Assembly: GCF_022808915.1 (NCBI RefSeq)
Contig: NZ_JAKZFS010000001.1
Coordinates: forward strand, 1,472,753 to 1,536,752
Length of the DNA: 64,000 bases
Origin: Fundidesulfovibrio terrae
GTDB taxonomy: Bacteria > Desulfobacterota > Desulfovibrionia > Desulfovibrionales > Desulfovibrionaceae
Direction of reading: 5' to 3'
Shown: positions 17,401 to 24,711 of the stretch, piece by piece
Position numbering within the stretch: the stretch's first letter is position 1
Layout: each line of letters opens with the position of its first letter
Translations under genes and position numbers: made by a program
Notes under the pieces: generated by a model
The model's database searches: none
What the model was told of the DNA's origin: nothing
The model's input: the letters and a program-made list of their open reading frames with translations, nothing else

Positions 17401-17901
17401 CTACAAGTATTCCACCAGCTTCACACTGGTGTTGCGCAGCCTGAAGCTCATGAGCCGGGCGATGTTGGTGGTCACCTTGAGGGCCAGTTCTGTGTCCTTG
17501 GCGCACAGCGACTCGTACATCTTCCTGGTCAGGATCAAGAGCGACACGTCGTTCAAGGCCTTGGCCGTGGCCGAGCGGGGCGGGCCTTCGATCAGGGCGA
17601 GCTCGCCGAAGGCGCGGCCAGGGCCGATGCGCACCAGGCATTTGGGCTTGTGGTCGGGCGAGGTGTCGCGCTTGGTGATTTCGATGGAGCCCTCCAGGAT
17701 GATGGCCATGGAGTCGTCCGGATCGCCTTCATGGAAGATGATGGACCCCTTGGGGAAACGGGCCAGTCGCACGTATTTGCAGAGCCCCTTGACGTCGTTC
17801 TCGGTGAAGTCCTTGGCCCAGGTGGAGTCGTCAAGCATCTCCAGGAGCTTCGGGCCGACGTCGGGGTTGTGGAAAAGGTCTTCGCAACCGTCGTAGTCCA
17901 T
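17401..17901 (-). CDS. Cyclic-nucleotide-binding domain protein
   Basis: 166 residues, essentially one cNMP-binding beta-roll plus flanking helices. The core reads IIFHEGDPDDSMAIILEGSI (residues about 55-74) and then GRAFGELALIEGPPRSATAKA, where GELALI..PRSA is the phosphate-binding cassette with the conserved Glu and Arg seen in CRP and PKA regulatory subunits. No helix-turn-helix follows (the C-terminus is MSFRLRNTSVKLVEYL), so it is not a CRP-type transcription factor and more likely acts by binding a partner. The GGAGG ribosome site is six bases before the ATG. Flanked by acyl-CoA ligase and UbiD-family genes on the same strand. Confidence 0.88.
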   Translation of the reverse strand: MDYDGCEDLFHNPDVGPKLLEMLDDSTWAKDFTENDVKGLCKYVRLARFPKGSIIFHEGDPDDSMAIILEGSIEITKRDTSPDHKPKCLVRIGPGRAFGELALIEGPPRSATAKALNDVSLLILTRKMYESLCAKDTELALKVTTNIARLMSFRLRNTSVKLVEYL

Positions 17902-17946
17902 GGTTGTCCTCCGCCCGGCGGGTATGCCACAGGGCTCAAAAAACCG

Positions 17947-19629
17947 CTAGGCCGGGCGCACCTCGTGGTTTTCGGCCCGCAAGGTCCGCTTGAGCACCTT
18001 GCCCACGAAAGTCTTGGGGAGTTCATCCCGAAATTCCACGAACTTGGGCGTCTTGTAGGAGGCCAGCTTCTCCCGGCAGAAGGCCCAAACCTCCTCCCGG
18101 GCCAGCGTCTGGCCGGGCTTGGGGACGATGTACACCTTGATGACCTCGCCCCTGGTGCGGTGCGGCACGCCCACCGCAGCCACTTCCGCCACCTTGGGGT
18201 GCTCGTGCAGCACCTCCTCGATCTCGCGCGGGTAGACGTTGTAGCCGCCGGTGATGATGAGGTCCTTCTTGCGGTCCACGATGAAGAAGTAGCCGTCCTC
18301 GTCCATGACGGCCACGTCGCCGGTGTGCAGCCAGCCGTCCTTGATGGTCTGGGAGGTGTCCTCGGGGCGGTTCCAGTAGCCGAGCATCACCTGGGGCCCC
18401 TTGAGGATGAGTTCCCCGGGTTCGCCCGGAGGCAGCGGGGCGGTTGAGCCGTCCAGGGCCACCACGCGGGCGATGGTGTCCGGGAAGGGCACGCCGATGG
18501 AGCCCGGCTTGCGGCTCCCCACGATGGGGTTGAAGTGGGTGATGGGCGAGGCCTCGGTGAGCCCGTAGCCCTCGATGATTTCGGCCTCCGTCACCTCGGA
18601 GAAGCGGCGCATGACCTCGATGGGCAGCGGGGCAGAGCCGCAGACGCAGTAGCGCACGCTTTTCAGGTCGTAGTGGGGCAGGGCCTTCTGCTGCAAAAGC
18701 GCCATGTACACCGAGGGCGTGCCCGGGAAGATGGTGGGCCTGTGGCGCTGTATGGCCTTGAGGGTGTCCAGCGGGTCGAAGCGCGGCAGGGGGACGATGG
18801 TGGCCCCGCAGGCAGTGGCGAAGTTGATGTTCACCGTGAGGCCGTAGATGTGGAAGAAGGGCAAAAGCCCCAGGAACACCTCAGGCCTGCCGCCGATGGC
18901 GTGGAGGATGGCCCGGGACTGCTGCACATTCACCGACAGATTGCGGTGGGTGAGCATCACGCCCTTGGACACGCCGGTGGTGCCGCCGGTGTATTGCAGT
19001 GCGGCCAACTGCTCGGCGGGATCGAAATCCCGGTCGTAATATTCGTCGGGGGCGAAGGCCGCCTGCCAGTCCAGCACGCGCCTGCCGTCCGCGCCGAGTT
19101 TCGGGAGCTTCCCTTCGCGCCAGGCCTTGAGCCGGTAGAGCCAGTTGAGCGGAAATCCCAGCCCGCCGCTGACCCGTGTGACGATGATGCGCTCAAGCGG
19201 CATGCGGGTGAGCAGCTCGCGGTGCCTGGCCCAGAGGAGATCCAGCACCACAAGCACCTTGGCCCCGGAGTCCTCCAGGATGTGCTTAAGCTCCGTCTCC
19301 ATGTAGAGCGGGTTGACGAACACCACCGTGGCCCCGGCGTAGAGCGTCCCCCAGTAGCTGACCACCGTCTGGGGCAGGTTGGGCAGCATGATGGCCACGC
19401 GGTCGCCGCGCTTGACACCCATGCGGCGCAGGCCCTCGGCGAAGCGCCCGGCGCGCCTGCGAAGGTGGGCGTAATTGACGCGCCAGTTCTGGAAAGCCAC
19501 GGCCGTGCGGCCGGGAGTGTTCTCCACGGCCCGGTCCAGGAGGGCGGTGACGGGCTCGTCGCGGTAGGTGATGCTGGCCGGGACGTTGGGGTCGTAATGG
19601 GCCAGCCAGGGAGCGTCTTGTTGGATCAT
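17947..19629 (-). CDS. Long-chain fatty-acid--CoA ligase (FadD-type AMP-binding enzyme)
   Basis: 560 residues, normal for FadD. AMP-binding signature YTGGTTGVSKGVMLTHRNL about residue 205, then EGYGLTEASPITHFNP, the TGDVAVMDEDGYFFIVDRKK hinge (Asp, Arg and Lys of the C-terminal lid) and GGYNVYPREIEEVLHEHPKV, with the catalytic Lys near the end (PKTFVGKVLKRTLR). It activates a carboxylic acid, usually a long-chain fatty acid, to its CoA thioester. The next two genes downstream (cNMP-binding protein, UbiD-family decarboxylase) are in the same direction with short gaps. An aromatic or other acid as substrate cannot be excluded. Confidence 0.92.
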   Translation of the reverse strand: MIQQDAPWLAHYDPNVPASITYRDEPVTALLDRAVENTPGRTAVAFQNWRVNYAHLRRRAGRFAEGLRRMGVKRGDRVAIMLPNLPQTVVSYWGTLYAGATVVFVNPLYMETELKHILEDSGAKVLVVLDLLWARHRELLTRMPLERIIVTRVSGGLGFPLNWLYRLKAWREGKLPKLGADGRRVLDWQAAFAPDEYYDRDFDPAEQLAALQYTGGTTGVSKGVMLTHRNLSVNVQQSRAILHAIGGRPEVFLGLLPFFHIYGLTVNINFATACGATIVPLPRFDPLDTLKAIQRHRPTIFPGTPSVYMALLQQKALPHYDLKSVRYCVCGSAPLPIEVMRRFSEVTEAEIIEGYGLTEASPITHFNPIVGSRKPGSIGVPFPDTIARVVALDGSTAPLPPGEPGELILKGPQVMLGYWNRPEDTSQTIKDGWLHTGDVAVMDEDGYFFIVDRKKDLIITGGYNVYPREIEEVLHEHPKVAEVAAVGVPHRTRGEVIKVYIVPKPGQTLAREEVWAFCREKLASYKTPKFVEFRDELPKTFVGKVLKRTLRAENHEVRPA

Positions 19630-19933
19630 GGCGGTGGTCTTCGCTTGGTGAATGTTTCGTGCTCCTAACCTGCCGCATGTTACATGGCAATGACGTCAGG
19701 CCAGGCGCCTCGCCCGGCGGGAAAGTGCCGGGACGGGCGAGGATTGCCCCTGTAGAGACTTTACGCCCCCGGAGCTTTTCTGTTATGTACGACACCCTTT
19801 GGCAGAGGCAAGGGCATGTTCGGCATGTTCCCGTATCGTCGAACCCGTGCGCGAGCACAGCATTTCAAAGCACCAAATCCACATATCGAGAGAGAGCGCC
19901 GACGCGCGCCCGATAAGCGGCAAAGGAGCGGCA
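19630..19933. other. Divergent intergenic region of 304 bases
   Basis: Lies between the acyl-CoA ligase (minus) and the deoxyhypusine synthase-like gene (plus). It should hold promoters for both. I see no clear -35/-10 pair, no gene and no strong hairpin. Confidence 0.5.
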
Positions 19934-20905
19934 ATGACCACCATTTCCAAATTCATGGACCATCACTTCAGGCATTTCAACGCCCGTGAGACGTTGGATG
20001 CCGCAAGGGCCTGGAACAAGCTTCTGGACGACGGCGGCCAGATGTTCCTCACCATGGCCGGGGCCATGAGCACCGCCGAGATCGGCATCATCCTCTCGCG
20101 CATGATCCGCGCGGGCAAGGTCCACACCATCTGCTGCACGGCGGCGAACCTGGAAGAGGACCTCTTCAACCTCTTCAACCACAACGAATACAAGATGGTC
20201 CCCCACTACCGGGACCTCTCCCCCGAGGCCGAAAAAGAGCTCTATGACGACGGCTTCAACCGCGTCACCGACACCTGCATCCCCGAAGGCATCATGCGCC
20301 AGGTGCAGCGCGAGATCACCCGGCTCTGGAAGAAGGCCGCCGAGGAAAACACCCCCAAGTTCCCCTACGAGTTCATGTACGAGCTGCTGGACCAGCCCGG
20401 CATCGAGAAGCACTTCCAGGTGCCCGCCGAGGATTCCTGGGTGCTGGCCGCCAAGGAAATGGGCGTGGTGATCTACACCCCCGGCTGGGAAGACTGCACG
20501 CTCGGCAACATCTTCTGCTCCGAGATCATCCGGGGCAACGTGAAGAGCCACGCCGCCATCCGCCACGGCACCGAGCAGATGGAGCACCTGGCCAAGTGGT
20601 ACATCGAGATGGGCAAGAAGAAGACCCCCATCGGGTTCTTCCAGATCGGCGGCGGCATCGCCGGCGACTTCCCCATCTGCGTGGTGCCCATGCTGATCCA
20701 GGACCTGGAGCTGGAAGACACCCCGTTCTGGGCGTACTTTTGCCAGATCAGCGACTCCACCACCAGCTACGGGTCGTACTCCGGCGCGGTGCCCAACGAG
20801 AAGATCACCTGGGGCAAGCTTGATATCGATACGCCCAAGTACATGATCAACTCTGACGCTTCGATCGTCGCGCCGCTGATCTTCAGCTACGTGCTGGGGG
20901 ATTAG
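19934..20905 (+). CDS. Deoxyhypusine synthase-like protein
   Basis: 323 residues, with AAAGGAG before the ATG at 19934. The deoxyhypusine synthase fold is clear: GAMSTAEIGIILSRMIRAGKV, TAANLEEDLFN near the NAD site, SSS-like and HGTEQ segments, and the active-site lysine Lys295 in NEKITWGKL (the enzyme-imine lysine in the eukaryotic enzyme). Eukaryotes and archaea use it on eIF5A; bacteria lack eIF5A, and bacterial homologues are thought to act on free polyamines, for example making homospermidine. I therefore favour a polyamine aminobutyl transferase, unproven. It stands alone, closed by a strong terminator. Confidence 0.88.
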   Translation: MTTISKFMDHHFRHFNARETLDAARAWNKLLDDGGQMFLTMAGAMSTAEIGIILSRMIRAGKVHTICCTAANLEEDLFNLFNHNEYKMVPHYRDLSPEAEKELYDDGFNRVTDTCIPEGIMRQVQREITRLWKKAAEENTPKFPYEFMYELLDQPGIEKHFQVPAEDSWVLAAKEMGVVIYTPGWEDCTLGNIFCSEIIRGNVKSHAAIRHGTEQMEHLAKWYIEMGKKKTPIGFFQIGGGIAGDFPICVVPMLIQDLELEDTPFWAYFCQISDSTTSYGSYSGAVPNEKITWGKLDIDTPKYMINSDASIVAPLIFSYVLGD

Positions 20906-20947
20906 TTGCTGCGCAAGTAAGCGACCGGAAAGATTGACGAGATGAAG

Positions 20948-20979
20948 AAGGCCGCGCCCGAAAGGGTGCGGCCTTTTTT
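20948..20979 (+). terminator. Intrinsic terminator
   Basis: Stem AAGGCCGCGCCC / GGGTGCGGCCTT with loop GAAA and six T, 42 bases after the deoxyhypusine synthase-like gene. Confidence 0.9.
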
Positions 20980-21043
20980 GTGTTTGAGCGGCTTTAGCAC
21001 GCGCGGCGCAGTAAAAGTGGACGCTGGCGCGGGCGGCGCAATG

Positions 21044-21280
21044 TCATGCGCTGCAACTTTTTGCCTCGAATGAAAGGCAGGTGATGCATGATTCTCGAGT
21101 GACGGGATGCATCATGTTGTTGATGAATTTTGAAGAGTCGTCGTAGAGTCGTATCCAGGGTTTTATGCTGGCCGGAAGGGGGATGCCGGAGAACTGTTCG
21201 GCCCAGCGGCAAAGTCCCTTGGCGTCCGGATCGTCGGAATCCCATCTCGGCTCATACTTACACCATTCGCACGTGCCCAT
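21044..21280 (-). CDS. Small Cys-rich protein divergent from luxI
   Basis: 78 residues from the ATG at 21280, chosen for the GGGGAGG site five to six bases upstream; the open frame to 21316 adds 12 residues without one. Cysteines are paired: CEWC near the N-terminus, one in GLCRWAEQF, then CITC and a last CSA, so a metal (zinc or iron) site is plausible. No family is recognised. Its start codon is about 58 bases from the edge of the lux-box palindrome shared with the divergent luxI, so it may belong to the quorum-sensing regulon. Confidence 0.65.
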   Translation of the reverse strand: MGTCEWCKYEPRWDSDDPDAKGLCRWAEQFSGIPLPASIKPWIRLYDDSSKFINNMMHPVTRESCITCLSFEAKSCSA

Positions 21281-21338
21281 GTCGTCCTCCCCGATCAGTT
21301 GAATAAAGGCATTCAATATCGAAAAGGGTTACGCTGAC

Positions 21339-21358
21339 ACCTGTCATTTCTAACAGGT
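21339..21358. promoter_or_regulatory. lux box (LuxR-type operator)
   Basis: 20-bp palindrome ACCTGTcatttctaACAGGT. Both six-base half-sites and the 8-bp spacing equal the Vibrio fischeri lux box pattern (ACCTGT-N8-ACAGGT); the arms extend by one base pair each side (CACCTGT/ACAGGTG). It ends 55 bases before the luxI ATG and is followed by an AT-rich TATAAATATT segment (21373-21382) suited to a -10 element. Confidence 0.85.
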
Positions 21359-21413
21359 GACGAGCTACTGATTATAAATATTCATCCTCTCAAAACGGCC
21401 AGGAGGGGATGAT

Positions 21414-22133
21414 ATGTCCAGCGCGCTCGTGTTCGAACGTCGGGAGTATGAAGGTGTTTGGATTAGTGAGGATCAGTTTTCGGCCAGAAGCATCGATGAT
21501 GATGAAGAAATGCTGAAGGGGTACAGATTAAGGCACGAGGTGTTTGCGGAGTCCTTGCGGTGGGTTCCCGTTCGAAACGATGGTTTGGAATGCGATGCTT
21601 ACGATGACGATGCGGTTCATTTTGGAGTGTTTGAAGGGCCAAGGCTTCTGGCTTACCTGAGAGTCATCAAGCCGGGGCGGAGATTCATGGTCGAGAGTGA
21701 TTTCCGCAGCATGGTTGGGCCGCACTACACCATTCGCAAGGACAGCCGCACCGGGGAGATGTCAAGGTTGTGCCTGTCGCCGTACGCAAAGCAATTGATG
21801 CGTGCCGAAAATTTCGGCTACAACAGCATCCAGATGATGCTTCATAAGTGCGTTTATCACTGGTGCAACGCGAATGATATACGTTATCTATATCTGGCTG
21901 TCGAGAAGAAGGTGTACCGGATGATGCGGATTTGCGGCTTTGTGTGCAGGCCTATTGGGGATCCTGTCGTGATGCCGGACGGTGTTGAGGCCGTTGCTGC
22001 AATTCTGGACCTGCGCGAATTCGATGAGCTGAACTCTCGGAAGAACCCAAAAATGTATCAGTGGTTCAGTCAATTTCAATCAATCCACAATGTATTGCCT
22101 GTGCAACAGCCTGGGATCGGTTTACGGCATTGA
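21414..22133 (+). CDS. LuxI-family acyl-homoserine-lactone synthase
   Basis: 239 residues with AGGAGG upstream of the ATG. All seven residues invariant in LuxI-type synthases are present with near-canonical spacing: Arg40, Phe44, Trp50 (RHEVFAESLRW), Asp61, Asp64 (ECDAYD), Arg83 (YLRVI) and Glu115 (GEMSR). These bind S-adenosylmethionine and the acyl-carrier protein-borne chain, giving an acyl-homoserine lactone. The protein is longer than typical LuxI (about 200) at both ends, like the LuxI-like acyltransferases linked to PEP-CTERM/exosortase systems, and a PEP-CTERM protein lies 1.5 kb away. The lux box upstream and the LuxR gene downstream favour a true autoinducer synthase. The signal molecule cannot be predicted. 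Confidence 0.88.
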   Translation: MSSALVFERREYEGVWISEDQFSARSIDDDEEMLKGYRLRHEVFAESLRWVPVRNDGLECDAYDDDAVHFGVFEGPRLLAYLRVIKPGRRFMVESDFRSMVGPHYTIRKDSRTGEMSRLCLSPYAKQLMRAENFGYNSIQMMLHKCVYHWCNANDIRYLYLAVEKKVYRMMRICGFVCRPIGDPVVMPDGVEAVAAILDLREFDELNSRKNPKMYQWFSQFQSIHNVLPVQQPGIGLRH

Positions 22134-22836
22134 GTTTTCTCAGTATGTTGTATATGTGAAAATTCACTGTCCGTTCGCTGATGTTGAGAATGACGGACAT
22201 GTCCCAAGAGCTTTTTCCGTCTTTGAGCCAGCGCAGGATCTCGCGTTCCCGTTTCGAGATTTTGCAGGCCAGGGCTGAAGTGTCCCTGCTGTGCATGAAG
22301 GTGGAAATGGCTTGATGCAAATGGGGGATTATTGTTTCGAGGATTTTGACCGTCCGGAGTTCAAGCTTTTTCATGATGGGGCTGGAAAACGAAAACAGGC
22401 TCGCATGTTTCCATTGGCCGAACGGACGTGAACCATGCGTATATCCATCTGTCAGTCCAAAATCCGTTGAGATGGATACATATTCCGATGGTGGAGGGGT
22501 GCGACGGTACGTCTGCCGCCAGTATTGTACAGAGAAGGATTTGAAGTTTTCGTTGATGATGACGTCGGATTCGAGAAAATTCTTTTCGTAGTATACTCGT
22601 AGCCAATCAGCGGGGTAGCTGATGTTCTCGATGTTGTAGGAGATGATCGAGTCGGTTCCGAGTTTGGCTATTCCTGAAAATGCATGGTCGAACTGGAAAA
22701 GCTTCTTCAATTTTACGAATATCTCGTGATATTCGTCGCTTGTTGTGCAAAACAGGCATTGCTGAATAATTTCAAGCAATACGATTGCGTCGTCCCCAGA
22801 CATTTCCTGTTCTGGAATGGATCTGAGGGGGAACAT
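22066..22836 (-). CDS. LuxR-family autoinducer-binding transcription regulator
   Basis: 256 residues from the ATG at 22836, which has GGAGG upstream. The N-terminal autoinducer-binding domain keeps most ligand residues by TraR spacing: Trp78 (W57), Tyr82 (Y61), Asp91 (D70), Trp106 (W85) and Gly127/Gly131 (G109/G113). Pro71 is replaced by Val92, and the usual Pro after the Gly loop is absent. The C-terminal GerE/LuxR helix-turn-helix runs from about 192 (SKREREILRWLKDGKSSWDM, then NISERTVNFHIYNILRKLNA). The gene is convergent with luxI and the last 68 bases of the two overlap. It most likely binds the lux box at 21339-21358. Its GC content is lower than that of neighbours. Confidence 0.9.
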   Translation of the reverse strand: MFPLRSIPEQEMSGDDAIVLLEIIQQCLFCTTSDEYHEIFVKLKKLFQFDHAFSGIAKLGTDSIISYNIENISYPADWLRVYYEKNFLESDVIINENFKSFSVQYWRQTYRRTPPPSEYVSISTDFGLTDGYTHGSRPFGQWKHASLFSFSSPIMKKLELRTVKILETIIPHLHQAISTFMHSRDTSALACKISKREREILRWLKDGKSSWDMSVILNISERTVNFHIYNILRKLNAVNRSQAVAQAIHCGLIEID

Positions 22837-23016
22837 GATTACCCTCCGCTGGATAATTCGACTCCTCTGGTGAAGATGGGGGCGCAAGGCAAGGATTATT
22901 CGTCGGGTGGATAAATTGCAAGTGCTGATATTTTGAGCGCCCAGACAAGGGGAAGAGGCGCGTGGCCACTTGCCGGTGAGGCGTTCCTGCGCGTTCAGGG
23001 CGCTCCATCACCGTCA

Positions 23017-23052
23017 AAAATGCCCGTCCAGCATTCGCTGGACGGGCATTTT
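23017..23052. terminator. Bidirectional hairpin terminator
   Basis: Perfect 16-bp stem AAAATGCCCGTCCAGC / GCTGGACGGGCATTTT, loop ATTC. A-rich and T-rich ends allow use on either strand. No intact gene ends just before it on the plus strand; on the minus strand it lies downstream of the decayed Cys/His-rich gene. Confidence 0.75.
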
Positions 23053-23175
23053 CACGTCCGCCTCAAGGGCGGAGCCCTGTCATCGGACCTGTCGCGGGGC
23101 GTCCCCACCCCTTAGCGCAGCCTGAGCGCGTCCCGGACAGTCATCCGACGAAGGAGCGACAGGAATGATCCAAGT

Positions 23176-23368
23176 CTATGCCTCTTCAGGCTTCGCCTTG
23201 TTGCGGCAGCAGTCGTGCCCATGCCCGTGGTCCTTGACGCCGCAGTCGCATCCCGCGCCTTGGGCCGCGCCCTCGCGATTTTTCCTGTCTCTGCAGCTTC
23301 ATCTAGTGCTTCATGCCCTCGATTTCATATTTGCATTCTTCGATGGCCAGTGCCGCGGTCACCTCCAT
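23176..23368 (-). pseudogene. Decayed small Cys/His-rich gene
   Basis: On the minus strand one frame reads MEVTAALAIEECKYEIEGMK and H then TAG (ATG at 23368), with open sequence upstream containing YGTCSSAC. Right after the TAG, an ATG opens a frame that, with one base fewer in a run of five A, becomes a 41-residue peptide ending GAGCDCGVKDHGHGHDCC and RNKAKPEEA (stop 23176-23178). The tail is a convincing metal-binding sequence in a frame with no start codon. I read it as a small metal-binding protein gene broken by a stop and a frameshift; a sequencing error is the alternative. A Fur-like site lies about 110 bases upstream. Confidence 0.4.
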
Positions 23369-23477
23369 ACACGCTGATGAGCATGTGCCGTACGAGTGGG
23401 CGATAAGGTTGTCCTGTAATAATCCAGCGTCAATTGTTCTTTTTGTGTGTTGGAAGATATTAATTCCAATTTCGAAT

Positions 23478-23492
23478 GATAATGATTATTGA
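23478..23492. promoter_or_regulatory. Fur-box-like site
   Basis: TGATAATGATTATTG matches the 7-1-7 Fur consensus (TGATAATnATTATCA) at 12 of 14 specified positions. It lies upstream of the decayed Cys/His-rich gene (minus) and about 185 bases upstream of the PEP-CTERM gene (plus). Part of the match may be chance in AT-rich DNA. Confidence 0.45.
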
Positions 23493-23677
23493 TGTTGGCT
23501 GTAGGAATTGTAAAGAATCATTCATGGCATGTCGGTTGATTTGACAACCTCAACTGCTGACACAGTTATCGTTGGCCTTTATGTTGTAGTTCTTTCTCGC
23601 AGTTCTGATGTGGAATAGTTGTTGCTGCCTTTGTGGGTGAGCAAACGGTGGGAGGTAAACATGAGGAGGGTGTAATA

Positions 23678-24616
23678 ATGAGAACGTCTCTGGTGGCATA
23701 TATCGTGTTTGTGTTCTTTGTGTCGGCTGCTGCATCTGCGTGGGCCATCCCTGTGCTGGAGGGCCCAGGAAACACCCCGAGCGGATGGACCCTCATGGGA
23801 GGGAGCCTGGGCGGCGGGGTCAAGGCGAGCGCGCCTCCGTTCCTGTCGCCCAGTGGCGATCCCGTGGATCTTTATATCGTCACGGACAGCGGCGGAGGCT
23901 TTCCGGCGCTCAATCCAACCAGTCTGGCGGCCTCGGCCATACCCGGAGCTCCCGGCATTCCCGGTTCCACCAACGGCAGTGCGATGATTTCACCGGTGTT
24001 CACGGCCGTCGCAGGCGAAAAGATCAACTTCGACTTTTCGTTCATCACCAACGACGGCACGGACACCTTCTCCGACTGGGGGGCGGCCTATCTGCTGCCC
24101 GTTGACGCCAGCGGCGCGCCCACCGGAGCGTCTCCGCTCAATTTCTTCACCGCGCGCACCGGGGGCAGCGGTTCGGCCGTGCCCGGATTCGGATTCAGTG
24201 GCTTCCCGTCCGGCCTGGTCCTCACGCCGTCCTCGGCAGGCCTTCAGGGAGACGTCTTCTTCCTGAATCCGTTGACGGCGGGCACCTCCGGGGCTGATCC
24301 CGACGCCACGCAATACGGCCCCAACGGCTACCCGCAGGATCCAAGCAGTTCGCCAGGGAACGGACTGGGCGGTTCGACAAACTGGGTCAACGCGGTTTTC
24401 ACCTTCGACACGACGACCGCCGGGACCTACGCGCTTGTTTTCGCCGTGGCCAACGTCGGTGATGAGATTTACTCCAGCGGGCTGCTCATCGCCGGAGGTT
24501 CGGTGCAAGGCGACGATCCGAGCCTTCCCTCGGCTGTGCCGGAACCGTGCGGCCTGGTTCTTCTTGGCTCCGGCTTGGCCTGCTCCGCCTTGATGCGGCG
24601 GCGTGCAGGGAAATAA
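23678..24616 (+). CDS. PEP-CTERM sorted exported protein
   Basis: 312 residues from the ATG at 23678 (GAGGAGGG seven bases upstream). Signal peptide MRTSLVAYIVFVFFVSAAAS with cleavage likely after AWA (about residue 24). The mature region is rich in Gly, Ser, Pro and Asp, with beta-type blocks (GEKINFDFSFITNDGTDTFS, WVNAVFTFDTTTAGTYALVF) like other secreted PEP-CTERM proteins. The C-terminus is a complete sorting signal: VPEP, a hydrophobic stretch (LVLLGSGLACSALM) and the RRRAGK basic end. Exosortase cuts at such signals and attaches or releases the protein at the cell surface, often with exopolysaccharide. No exosortase gene is in the window. Confidence 0.87.
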   Translation: MRTSLVAYIVFVFFVSAAASAWAIPVLEGPGNTPSGWTLMGGSLGGGVKASAPPFLSPSGDPVDLYIVTDSGGGFPALNPTSLAASAIPGAPGIPGSTNGSAMISPVFTAVAGEKINFDFSFITNDGTDTFSDWGAAYLLPVDASGAPTGASPLNFFTARTGGSGSAVPGFGFSGFPSGLVLTPSSAGLQGDVFFLNPLTAGTSGADPDATQYGPNGYPQDPSSSPGNGLGGSTNWVNAVFTFDTTTAGTYALVFAVANVGDEIYSSGLLIAGGSVQGDDPSLPSAVPEPCGLVLLGSGLACSALMRRRAGK

Positions 24617-24640
24617 TTCCGGCTCGAGCGGCACAATACA

Positions 24641-24672
24641 AAAGGCAGAGCCGTGACGGCCCTGCCTTTTTT
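24641..24672 (+). terminator. Intrinsic terminator of the PEP-CTERM gene
   Basis: Stem GGCAGAGCCG / CGGCCCTGCC (nine of ten pairs) with loop TGA and six T, 24 bases after the stop. The A-rich flank lets it act for pckA on the other strand as well. Confidence 0.85.
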
Positions 24673-24711
24673 CGTTTCAACCATATGCCGCCGAGCGGCC
24701 GAGTTCCGGGG

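Larger units (their letters stand above)
22837..23677. other. 840-base region with terminator, decayed gene and Fur-like site
   Basis: The luxR promoter should lie in the first 100 bases. The region then holds a perfect hairpin (23017-23052), remnants of a Cys/His-rich gene on the minus strand (23176-23368), a Fur-box-like sequence (23478-23492) and the promoter region of the PEP-CTERM gene with a TTGACA at 23541. No intact gene is seen. Confidence 0.6.

Noticed and set aside
15506..17896. Open frame of 796 codons on the plus strand
   Set aside because: Antisense to the UbiD-family and cNMP-binding genes, which have clear family motifs; composition is shadow-like.
22837..23015. Short frames between luxR and the hairpin at 23.0 kb
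   Set aside because: None has a ribosome site or conserved-looking composition; the sequence is more likely the luxR promoter region and flank.
23165..23377. 70-codon plus-strand frame
   Set aside because: Antisense to the Cys/His-rich remnant; no ribosome site and no domain.
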